Shown here: positions 56,206-62,951 of the stretch, piece after piece
How positions within the stretch are numbered: position 1 is the first letter of the stretch
Layout: every line of letters starts with the position of its first letter
From: Chitinophaga sp. XS-30
GTDB taxonomy: Bacteria; Bacteroidota; Bacteroidia; Chitinophagales; Chitinophagaceae
NCBI RefSeq assembly: GCF_008086345.1
Contig: NZ_CP043006.1
Coordinates: 1,424,032-1,488,031 of the forward strand
Length of the DNA: 64,000 bases
Reading direction: 5' to 3'
Translations under genes and position numbers: made by a program
Notes under the pieces: generated by a model
Told to the model about the DNA's origin: nothing
Database searches by the model: none
Seen by the model: only the letters and a program-made list of their open reading frames with translations

Positions 56206-56513
56206 CTATCCCCCAATTATATAAGTTTGTTGCTTATGGAGTACCGCCCTGATCCTGGCTAGTAATTTACGGGTGACCTTGATAATGGCTTTATTAGCAT
56301 TCATCCGTGGCAGTACGGATTTGTAATATAGCAACAAGACCGGATCTTTACGGATGGCCATCCAGGCACATTCGATGATCATGTGCTTAATAGTGGCATT
56401 GCCTCTTCTGCTAAGGCCCCTGACCCTCTCATGCTCCCCACTGCTATAGCTATTAGGGCTTAATCCACAAAAACTGCAAAGGTGGTCCAGACTCCGAAAG
56501 CGGTGAATATCCC
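56206..56513 (-). mobile_element. IS110-family transposase remnant (C-terminal part)
   Basis: About 102 codons match the C-terminal domain of IS110/IS116/IS902 transposases: GDIHRFRSLDHLCSFCGLSPNSYSSGE, RGLSRRGNATIKHMIIECAWMA and the basic KVTRKLLARIRAVLHK tail. The serine-containing YSSGE segment belongs to the second catalytic region of this family. The whole N-terminal RuvC-like DEDD domain is missing; the frame continues instead into umuD-like sequence. The element is therefore a non-functional fragment. Confidence 0.88.
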
Positions 56514-56787
56514 CTACCACAATACATCCATGCGGCATATGTGCATCTTCCATGCTATTTCCGTTGACTTTGATCAGGAACATAGATGGCGACATGCCGA
56601 TAAGTTCTTCGGGGGTAATTTCGTTCTCGTGGTAGTCCTGCGCTGGCGATGGGAAACCGGCATTGATGGCCGTGTCGAAGAAGGGAATTTTACGGGTAAG
56701 TTTATCCTGCCGCCCTTTGGCAGATTTCTTAGCTACTCTCGTGCCACTAAATTTATTAGCAATATTGGCTAATAAATTTAGTTTTAT
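56514..56787 (-). pseudogene. Truncated umuD-like gene fused to the IS110 fragment
   Basis: Upstream of the transposase part the same frame encodes IPFFDTAINAGFPSPAQDY...ITPEELIG and FLIKVNGNSMEDAHMPHGCIVV. This matches UmuD/LexA-type S24 peptidases: an AG self-cleavage site in NAGF, the catalytic serine in GNSMED, and the start of the VV strand. The later half with the catalytic lysine is absent, replaced at about 56513 by the transposase sequence. The frame is closed by a TAA at 56788-56790 and has no ATG, GTG or TTG until 56595, so the original start is also lost or is a rare codon. A DNA-damage-type polymerase accessory gene was probably broken here. Confidence 0.75.
56747..56781. repeat. 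Perfect 14-bp inverted repeat
   Basis: CTAAATTTATTAGC (56747-56760) and GCTAATAAATTTAG (56768-56781) are separated by AATATTG. It covers the 5' end of the umuD-like frame. It could be an operator, such as a damage-response repressor site, or a recombination end; the sequence alone does not decide. Confidence 0.8.
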
Positions 56788-57223
56788 TTACCTAATTATT
56801 TTGGTTTACTGAAAAAATTATTGCTAATGTGTCAATTATACGCATAGGCCATAAATCACATATTTAAATACAGTAAGTACTCTCGAATTTTTCTTAAATA
56901 ATTCGACATAAATAAGTGAAATTCAATAAGTAATGAGAGTATTTTAAATTTAGATGGGGGGCAAAGGTAAATAAAAAAACAACACGCCACAAGCCAATTT
57001 GTGCGCATTTTTTTGTGGATAATCGTTGCTGGAAAACACTGATAAAACATTTATTTTTGAAAATAATTAAGCCTCGGCTGTAACCGAGGCTTAATAAAAA
57101 TATTGATTTGGGCTACCAGGTGTGGAAACATCCTTAGGTTGTAAGAGTAAAGTAACGATACTTCTCTCACTTTTCCAACCTTGAATTTTCCCCACTTTGT
57201 GTAAAAAATAGAATTGTTAAGGA
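56788..57223. other. AT-rich gene-free stretch with hairpins
   Basis: The stretch is much richer in A+T than the rest of the window and has no protein-like frame. It contains a 12-bp hairpin (ATTAAGCCTCGG/CCGAGGCTTAAT, 57066-57095) followed by A-rich sequence, which resembles a terminator stem. A weaker folded region near 57140-57180 has GGTTG...CAACC as its outer pair. Confidence 0.5.
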
Positions 57224-57224
57224 T

Positions 57225-57255
57225 TTGGCGGATATGAGCGGGACACTTATATTTG
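57225..57255 (+). promoter_or_regulatory. Bacteroidota-type promoter for a candidate small RNA
   Basis: TTG at 57225-57227 (within TTTGG), 20 bases and TATATTTG at 57248-57255 match the consensus. No coding frame follows, but a terminator does about 70 bases later. Confidence 0.6.
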
Positions 57256-57261
57256 CCGAGT

Positions 57262-57366
57262 CATTAAACATTTGTCGATGGTTTATTGCTAGAAACAGGA
57301 AGCCTCCCGACGAGTTAAAAAAGCTAAAGCCCAGTCTGTGTGTCCAAACAGCCTGGGCTTTTTAAT
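57262..57366 (+). ncRNA. Candidate small RNA of about 105 nt
   Basis: The promoter at 57225-57255 and the terminator at 57326-57366 define a short transcript with no start codon in a useful context. GTCG near 57275 can pair with CGAC near 57309. I could not match it to SRP RNA, 6S RNA or a known riboswitch; the start point is inferred from promoter spacing. Confidence 0.5.
57326..57366 (+). terminator. Rho-independent terminator of the candidate small RNA
   Basis: AAAGCCCAG (57326-57334) pairs perfectly with CTGGGCTTT (57353-57361) and is followed by T-rich sequence. Confidence 0.8.
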
Positions 57367-57453
57367 TTTTTGCAATTCTTTGCAAAGCTCCACTGTCGCC
57401 AGGAGCAAGGTTGGCGGCGAAATAGAACAAATGTTTAATGACACTTGAACAAT

Positions 57454-57691
57454 GTTCTTGCAAATGCAAAGACGGATGGGTGTTTACTCCCTACATTACC
57501 GTAAAAGGTATTCGTAGGAGACACCCACAAGGGCGAGTTTACCGATTCGCGTGCCGTTGTTGCTGCAAGAACTGAAACCGAATCCCTGTGGTGGACACAC
57601 AGGAGAACTCCTAAAGGGGAGTCGTTGAAACCGGACAAAACGTGAGATTCCGGATGCCCTCCAAGTCGCACAACTTGGGGGGCTTTTTATT
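57454..57691 (+). ncRNA. Candidate structured RNA of about 240 nt with terminator
   Basis: A long-range 9-bp helix (GTTCTTGCA 57454-57462 with TGCAAGAAC 57564-57572) encloses a long hairpin (TGGGTGT 57477-57483 with ACACCCA 57521-57527, continued by CTCC/GGAG, a bulged C, TAC/GTA and TACC/GGTA). Downstream are hairpins CCTGTG/CACAGG (57585-57603), ACTCC/GGAGT (57607-57622) and CCGGA/TCCGG (57631-57653), then an 11-bp terminator stem (57656-57683) with TTTTTATT. This many ordered helices in a gene-free region argue for a functional RNA. It lacks tmRNA and RNase P signatures; its identity is unknown and the 5' end is not defined. Confidence 0.55.
57656..57691 (+). terminator. Terminator of the structured RNA
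   Basis: GCCCTCCAAGT (57656-57666) pairs with ACTTGGGGGGC (57673-57683) over 11 positions including one G-T wobble, followed by TTTTTATT. Confidence 0.85.
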
Positions 57692-57894
57692 AAACGAATA
57701 CTAAACGTTTAATGTTGGACAAATTTGAAAGATTTAATCCACAAATCATACCTTATTCATCAGTTAGAAATCATTTTTTACATTTTTTTAACATTTGTTA
57801 TTCGCTCTGACGGTCATAAAATTAAGCATCATTAATATTTGGCACAATATTTGAGTGTATTATGCACTCCGTATTAAACAGACCTAACGGTCAG

Positions 57895-57979
57895 TTTAGC
57901 ATGGCAGAGTGGCTTATAGCGCCCGTCTCCAAAACGGGTGAGGGTAAATCCTCCGCGGGTTCGAATCCTGCTGCTACCT
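57895..57979 (+). tRNA. Class-II (long variable arm) tRNA-like gene with CCA anticodon
   Basis: The D-arm region reads GGCAGAGTGGC as in tRNA-Ser/Leu. The anticodon stem is CCCGT/ACGGG with loop CTCCAAA, giving anticodon CCA at 57929-57931. A variable stem GAGG/CCTC (57940-57953) and a T-arm GCGGG-TTCGAAT-CCTGC (57955-57971) follow. The 3' acceptor strand TGCTACC (57972-57978) pairs with TTTAGCA at five of seven positions, the first two being T-C mismatches, and the D-stem has an A-A mismatch. CCA would read the Trp codon UGG, yet the body is Ser/Leu-like. It lies in the decayed integrase island, so it may be a mobile-element tRNA that is degenerating or has altered identity. No 3' CCA is encoded. 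Confidence 0.7.
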
Positions 57980-57994
57980 CATAAGCTTTATTTT

Positions 57995-58038
57995 TTAAAG
58001 GCTCCTCACCTATCCAACGGTACGTGAGGAGCCTTTAA
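57995..58038. terminator. Bidirectional terminator between tRNA-like gene and integrase
   Basis: TTAAAGGCTCCTCAC (57995-58009) pairs perfectly over 15 bases with GTGAGGAGCCTTTAA (58024-58038), with a T run on its left side that serves minus-strand transcripts of the integrase gene. Confidence 0.75.
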
Positions 58039-58073
58039 AGGTTTGGGATGCCGCCGTAAAAAAATTCGAGGGG

Positions 58074-59329
58074 TTAGAAATCCGGTGAATTTGCAATGAT
58101 CTGCTTCCGCATGCGCTCCCCCTCTTTCTCCAGGTAGATCTTCGAAGTATTCACCGAGGTATGCCCCCATCCCACCGATACGGCCGGCCGGTCAATGCCC
58201 ACATCACGTTTCGCGTCCCCGCCGGCACCTTTGAATGAATACAGGCTGACATCCAAACCGAGTTGCGCTTTCACGTATTTATTCCACAGGCGGGAAAAAT
58301 TGTTGGTGGTCAAGCTGCGGGGGCCGGACTGGAGCTTACGGCCGAAAAGGTAGTTCGTGGCCGGCTGGTCACCTTGGCGCTCCCTGATCCAGTCCAAAAG
58401 GAAAGCCGGTACAGGCACCAGACGGAAGACTTTAGTTTTTCCTACTTCATAGCTCAGCTTGATAACCGAGTTCAACCAGTCCACCATAGTATACTTCACC
58501 TGCAGTATTTCATCTGGGCGCATACCGGTTACATATTCCACTCGCAGCAGGTTCAACAATTCTGGGTGGGCCTTCGCTAGGTGATTTTTAATCACCTCTG
58601 TTTCTTCGTCGGTTGCATGGCGGTGTATGCCGAACGCAATGGGCGGCTTGTCGTCAATCTTATCACAAGGATTGTACTCGATAGCATCCAGCCCCACAAG
58701 GGTGTCAAAAAAGGCACTCAGATATGATTTGTACCGGTTGAATGCATTGGGCGTCCAGGTCTTGCCTTTTCCTTCCTTGTCGTACTCTCCTGCCGGTCCT
58801 TCCCGATCTGTTCCAGGATCATGCGGACGTGAAGCCTCTTCAGCCGATTCAGGGGGATCATATCAATTCCAAGTGCTTTGGCAGCTGGCACGGCATACCG
58901 TAGCCCGGTTTCGTAATTGAACTTGGTCTTTCGCTTCAGATACTTCTTTTTTATTTGATAGGAGAGATCCAGCGCCTCGGCAAGTGGCGTGTCGGGTGTT
59001 GCGATTGGAATGCCATCTGGCGTTTTCAGAATGATTGCTGCCGGCGGTGGGGTAGGTTCATTCGGCTTGATGGAGTTGAGGTAAGTTTCGATGTTGCAGT
59101 CGAAGGGATTCCAGCCATCTTCCAGGGCTTTGGAAACAACCTTCTTTACCATTTTGCCCTCTATATCTCGTTCACGGGCGGTTTTGAAGAAGTTGATACC
59201 CAAACGAACTTGTACAGGCTTGCGTTTCATCCGGACCGGACATGTAAAGCGGAAGCCCACATACCATTCCTTATCTGTATCGCCGCCGTACCTGTACAAT
59301 TCGGGGTCAGAATAACCTTGTTTCAACAT
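58074..59329 (-). pseudogene. Tyrosine recombinase/integrase broken by a 2-nt frameshift
   Basis: The first frame (59329 to about 58790) gives the N-terminal arm-binding and SAM-like core-binding regions. The second (about 58785 to 58074) gives the catalytic domain with TGMRPDEIL (first Arg), GHTSVNTSKIYL (His/Trp box and Tyr). At 58785-58790 the minus strand reads CAGGAGAGTACGAC; deleting one AG restores a smooth reading of about 415 residues through EYDKEGKGKTWTPNAF. A dinucleotide duplication is therefore the likely lesion. Box II reads YSFKGAGGDAKR instead of the usual His-x-x-Arg. The start lies 89 bases from the 3' end of tRNA-Ser, the classic position for an integrated element. A programmed frameshift is the alternative but no slippery heptamer is seen. 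Confidence 0.88.
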
Positions 59330-59338
59330 ACTAACTAA

Positions 59339-59418
59339 AATTAATGTTTGACTTTTCGTTTGACATTATTCTAGTTAGCATTTCGGAAATTGCCGAAAAT
59401 CAAGACTATAAAGAACTG
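59339..59418. other. Probable attachment-site region beside tRNA-Ser
   Basis: Between the integrase start and the tRNA-Ser 3' end are a direct repeat TTTGAC (twice within 15 bases) and an inverted repeat TTTCGG/CCGAAA. These fit integrase arm-type sites. The partner attachment site (a second copy of the tRNA 3' end) was not found in this window. Confidence 0.45.
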
Positions 59419-59505
59419 CGGAGGAGAAGGGATTCGAACCCTTGATAGGCTTTCACCTATACACACTTTCCAGGCGTGCCAGTTCAACCACTCCTGCACT
59501 CCTCC
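59419..59505 (-). tRNA. tRNA-Ser (anticodon GGA)
   Basis: The 87-base gene has acceptor GGAGGAG/CTCCTCC, anticodon loop CTGGAAA (anticodon GGA), a long variable arm with the stem TATAGG/CCTATC region, T-arm AAGGG-TTCGAAT-CCCTT and discriminator G. The CCA end is not encoded. All stems pair, so it is functional, and it is the likely integration target of the neighbouring integrase. Confidence 0.95.
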
Positions 59506-59575
59506 GTACGGTTGAATTGATTATTCAGGGCTGCAAAGATAATCCTTTGCACAAATAATCCAAAAAATCCCCCCT

Positions 59576-59827
59576 TTATTCTCCCCGGTACACCATATTC
59601 ATGTATTTCCCGCCTTCCCGCAGTTCATCCAGCATCTGGTTCAGCCGCTTCTGCCGCGTTTCCTCCCGTTTAGCGCTGCTGATCCAGAATATATAGTCGT
59701 TTTGCTGGTAGGGCGGGCGTTTTTCGTACTTTTCGTACAGTTTGTTCCGGGTCAGGGCTTCGGCAATGAAGTCCGGCATCGGGTATCTCGGGCGCTTCAG
59801 GGAGCTAAAATCCTTTTTCATACTCAC
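59576..59827 (-). CDS. YdeI/OmpD-associated (OmdA-like) small protein
   Basis: The 83-residue protein matches the C-terminal OmdA-like module: FSSLKRPRYPMPDFIAEAL, RPPYQQNDYIFWISSAKREETRQKRLNQML and LREGGKYMNMVY. The role in Bacteroidota is unknown. The start is preceded on its strand by a CATCTGACCCGTAAAAA segment that also precedes genes in the first susCD operon. Confidence 0.85.
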   Translation of the reverse strand: MSMKKDFSSLKRPRYPMPDFIAEALTRNKLYEKYEKRPPYQQNDYIFWISSAKREETRQKRLNQMLDELREGGKYMNMVYRGE

Positions 59828-59844
59828 TTTTTACGGGTCAGATG
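59828..59844 (-). repeat. Isolated half-unit of the susCD hairpin repeat
   Basis: This 17-base segment is identical to 10431-10447. Here too it lies directly before a start codon followed by AAA codons, but the second hairpin arm is absent. Confidence 0.7.
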
Positions 59845-59934
59845 GAGCCAACATCTGCTCAAAATCGTGCTGGCTTCACAAGACATTTTTGTATTTTGTT
59901 TACCCACGTAATTTACCAAAGAAACGCAATCATC

Positions 59935-60861
59935 ATGCCGTACACCCGCCGTAATTTCATTCAGACTTTAGCCATGGCCGGGGCTGTCCTGCCTTTGAAG
60001 GGCCTGGCCTTCCAACCCGCCGACAGATGGGAAATCCATTGCTTCTCCAAGCCCTTTCAATGGATGGATTATGACCTGCTTTGCGAAACCTTCGCCGCGG
60101 CGGGACTGGATGGCGTGGATTACACCGTGCGGCCGGACGGGCATGTGTTGCCGGAAAGGGTAAAAACAGACCTCCCCCGGGCCGCCGCTGCCGTAAAACG
60201 GGCGGGCATGAAAAACCTGATGATGACCACCGCCATCCTGGACGCAAAGGAGAAATACACGGAACAGATACTGGAAACCGCTGCCGGTGAGGGTATCCGC
60301 TACTACCGGATGGGCTGGTACGATTACCTGAAAGGCAAACCCCTGCTGGAAAGCCTCCAATACCGCAACCGCCAGCTGAAAGAGATCACGGAACTGAATA
60401 AAAAGTACAATATCCAGGCGGCCTACCAGAATCATGCGGGCATCAAGGTCGGGGCATCTGTATGGGACCTGTACGAAATGATCAAAGATGTAGATCCGGC
60501 TCTTACCGGCGTACAATACGATATCCGGCATGCCACCGTGGAAGGCGCCAACAGCTGGCCGCTGGGGCTGGAGCTGATCAGCCCCCACATCAATTCACTG
60601 GTCATCAAAGACACTAAATGGGTGCAGCGCAATGGCCGCTATGTATTGGAGAATACGCCGCTGGGGGAAGGGATGGTGGATTTCAAAGCGTTCTTCAGAA
60701 AGGTAAAGGCCCTCAACATCCATGTGCCGCTAACCCTGCACCTGGAATATGCATTGCTAAGCAAAGCGGAGGAAACGCTGCCGGTAAAGGAGAAACAGCA
60801 GATCGTATTGAATAAACTGAAAAAGGACGTGCAGACGTTGAAAGGCTGGCTGAAAGAATAA
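59935..60861 (+). CDS. Sugar phosphate isomerase/epimerase-like TIM-barrel protein
   Basis: The 308-residue protein has an RR-type signal (YTRRNFIQTLAMAGAV, RR at 5-6) and an AP-endonuclease-2/xylose-isomerase-like TIM barrel. It contains AAGLDGVDYTVRP, an AAYQNHAG segment, GVQYDIRHATVEG, INSLVIKDTKWV and a final LHLEYAL with the expected metal ligands (His, Asp, Glu). Exported relatives act on unusual sugars such as 3-keto-glycosides; the substrate is unknown. Start at 59935; an open extension to 59842 is not family-like. Confidence 0.87.
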   Translation: MPYTRRNFIQTLAMAGAVLPLKGLAFQPADRWEIHCFSKPFQWMDYDLLCETFAAAGLDGVDYTVRPDGHVLPERVKTDLPRAAAAVKRAGMKNLMMTTAILDAKEKYTEQILETAAGEGIRYYRMGWYDYLKGKPLLESLQYRNRQLKEITELNKKYNIQAAYQNHAGIKVGASVWDLYEMIKDVDPALTGVQYDIRHATVEGANSWPLGLELISPHINSLVIKDTKWVQRNGRYVLENTPLGEGMVDFKAFFRKVKALNIHVPLTLHLEYALLSKAEETLPVKEKQQIVLNKLKKDVQTLKGWLKE

Positions 60862-60930
60862 CGCGGGGCGCTTGCTTACCTGATATTCCCGGCTTGAGGG
60901 CGGTTTACAGCACCCAATCCCGGGCGCCTC

Positions 60931-61028
60931 TCCCTACAACCCCTGCTCCGGCAGGTTGCGTTCACGGCGCAGGGGCAAAGCTCCTACAACTCCTGCTCCG
61001 GCAGCGTCAACTCCCCGCGCAGGGGCAT
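60931..61028. repeat. 50-bp tandem duplication of the ansA 3' end
   Basis: TCCTACAAC-CCTGCTCCGGCAG at 60931-60954 recurs 50 bases later at 60981-61004, and the following GCGCAGGGGCA is repeated with the same offset. The second copy is the end of ansA, so its last codons and stop have been duplicated downstream. Confidence 0.8.
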
Positions 61029-62018
61029 TTCTATCAGCCGTTTGATCTCATCCGCCGGAATGTTCTGCCCCAGCAGGAACATCAGCTTGGTAGTGGCGGC
61101 TTCAAACGTCATATCATGACCGCTGACAACGCCTATTTTCTGCAGTTGCTGGCTGGTCTCATACTTGCCCAGCTCCACTGATCCGCCATCGCACTGCGTA
61201 ATATCCACCATAATGATCCCCTTGTCCGCCGCTTTTTGCAGGCAGTCCGTGAACCACGACTGGGTGGTGGCGTTCCCGCTGCCGAAGGTCTCCAGCAACA
61301 GGCCGCGCATGCCGGGGGTATTGATGATCGCTTCTACCGCCCGGCGGGTAATGCCCGGGAAGATCTTCAGCACCCCGATGTTCGGGTCCATATTCTTGTG
61401 CACCACCAGCCCTTTTTCCGGCGCGGGCAGCACGTACTGGTTTTTATATTTTATATCGATGCCGGCCTCCGCCAGTGCGGGGTAGTTCATCGAATAGAAC
61501 GCCTCGAACTTCTCCGCGTTATACTTCTTGGCGCGGTTGCCGCGGAACAGCATAAAATCGAAATAAATGCAGACTTCCGGCACCATACAATGCCCGTTGC
61601 TCTTTGTGGAAGCTATTTCCATGGCGGTGATGATGTTCTCCTTCGCGTCCGTTCTGATCTTGCCGATAGGCAGCTGGCTGCCGGTAAGGATCACGGGTTT
61701 GGAGAGATTTTCCAGCATGTAGCTGAGCGCGGAAGCGGTGAAAGCCATGGTATCGGAACCGTGCAGTATCACAAAACCATCATACCGGTCGTACCGGTCT
61801 TCAATAATACCGGCCAGTTCAGACCATATCTCCGGTTGCATGTCCGACGAATCCAAAGGCGGATTGAAGGCATAAACATAGAAATCAATTCCCATCCGGT
61901 ACAGCTCAGGCAGGTTGTTCCTTATTTCATTAAAACCGATGGGCCGTAAAGCCGCCGTCTTTTCGTCGTAGATCATCCCCACGGTACCCCCGGTATAGAT
62001 GATGAGAATTTTCGTCAT
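60984..62018 (-). CDS. ansA: Type I (cytoplasmic) L-asparaginase
   Basis: The 344-residue protein hydrolyses asparagine to aspartate and ammonia. It has the nucleophile motif YTGGTVGM (T12 region) and the second catalytic motif LHGSDTMAF (T90, D89), with family segments VILTGSQLPIG, RTDAKENIITAM and GLLLETFGSGNA. There is no signal peptide, as in the type I enzyme. It follows tatD after 43 bases on the same strand and its 3' end is duplicated downstream. Confidence 0.93.
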   Translation of the reverse strand: MTKILIIYTGGTVGMIYDEKTAALRPIGFNEIRNNLPELYRMGIDFYVYAFNPPLDSSDMQPEIWSELAGIIEDRYDRYDGFVILHGSDTMAFTASALSYMLENLSKPVILTGSQLPIGKIRTDAKENIITAMEIASTKSNGHCMVPEVCIYFDFMLFRGNRAKKYNAEKFEAFYSMNYPALAEAGIDIKYKNQYVLPAPEKGLVVHKNMDPNIGVLKIFPGITRRAVEAIINTPGMRGLLLETFGSGNATTQSWFTDCLQKAADKGIIMVDITQCDGGSVELGKYETSQQLQKIGVVSGHDMTFEAATTKLMFLLGQNIPADEIKRLIEMPLRGELTLPEQEL

Positions 62019-62061
62019 TTATTCGATCAATAGAATTGCTGCAAATGTATTCACTTATCAG

Positions 62062-62832
62062 TTAAAGCATTTTAAATAATTTGCGGGCATTACCTGTTGT
62101 AATCTCAGCTACTTCTTCAATTTTTAGATTTTTTACATCTGCGATCTTCTGACCGATCAACGGAATGTATGCGCTTTCGTTGCGTTTACCGCGATAGGGG
62201 ACGGGTGCGAGGTAGGGGGCGTCGGTTTCCAGTACGATATGTTCCAGCCCGATATCGGCCAGCAAAACATCAAGCCCGGCCTTTTTGAAAGTGACCACCC
62301 CGCCGATGCCGAGGTAAAAACCCATATCGATGATCTCCTGCGCTTCCTCTCTTGTACCCGAGAAACAATGGAACACGCCGGACAGGGTGCCGTCATGCAG
62401 CTCCTTCACCACGTCTATGCAGGCCCGCGTAGCCTCGCGGCTATGGATCGAAATGGGCAGCTGATGGCGGATGGCCATGGTTATCTGCTGACGGAATGCG
62501 GTATATTGCTGGTCTTCATACGTTTTATCCCAATAAAAGTCCAGCCCGATCTCCCCCACAGCATGAAAAGGGCGTTTTTCCAGCCAGTGCCGCACAATAG
62601 CCAGCTGCGCTTCAACGTTTTCTGTCACGTAACAGGGATGCAGTCCCATCATCGGCAGGCACTCCCCCGGGAATTGGGCCTCCAGGGCCAGCATCCCCTC
62701 AATGGACCCCTCGTCGATATTCGGCATCAGCAGCGGGCTGACGCCCAGGCGAAGCGCCCGTTGCACCATTTCCGCCCTGTCGCCGGCAAACTCTTTGGAA
62801 TACAAATGGGTATGGGTGTCGGTCCAGTTCAT
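62062..62832 (-). CDS. TatD family metal-dependent hydrolase
   Basis: The 256-residue TIM-barrel amidohydrolase-fold protein has the metal ligands in TDTHTHLY (H7, H9), GEIGLDFYW, LPISIHSREA, GVFHCFSGT and ETDAPYLAPVPYRGKRNES. TatD proteins are DNases or 3'-5' exonucleases in the cytoplasm. It is the first gene of a tatD-ansA pair. Confidence 0.95.
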   Translation of the reverse strand: MNWTDTHTHLYSKEFAGDRAEMVQRALRLGVSPLLMPNIDEGSIEGMLALEAQFPGECLPMMGLHPCYVTENVEAQLAIVRHWLEKRPFHAVGEIGLDFYWDKTYEDQQYTAFRQQITMAIRHQLPISIHSREATRACIDVVKELHDGTLSGVFHCFSGTREEAQEIIDMGFYLGIGGVVTFKKAGLDVLLADIGLEHIVLETDAPYLAPVPYRGKRNESAYIPLIGQKIADVKNLKIEEVAEITTGNARKLFKML

Positions 62833-62951
62833 TACATATAGTTTTTTTCAATTAATTGTTTATCTTTATTTTCGCAAAAATTATAATATTTAAAATATAC
62901 CTTTTCGCAAAGGTACAGTCTGAATACCATACCTATAAAAACCACTATTGC

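Noticed and set aside
56482..56772. Plus-strand frame over the umuD remnant
   Set aside because: The minus strand encodes recognisable S24 and IS110 sequence; the plus frame does not.
56856..57050. 64-codon minus-strand frame in the AT-rich part
   Set aside because: Low-complexity hydrophobic composition expected from AT-rich DNA, no initiation context and no neighbour logic.
57435..57671. 78-codon frame on the minus strand
   Set aside because: It lies wholly inside the folded RNA candidate; the peptide has no compositional or motif support.
57454..57691. tmRNA or RNase P RNA
   Set aside because: No tRNA-like acceptor with a T-loop at the ends, no GGxUUCGAC-type start, no RNase P core motifs, and the length is too short.
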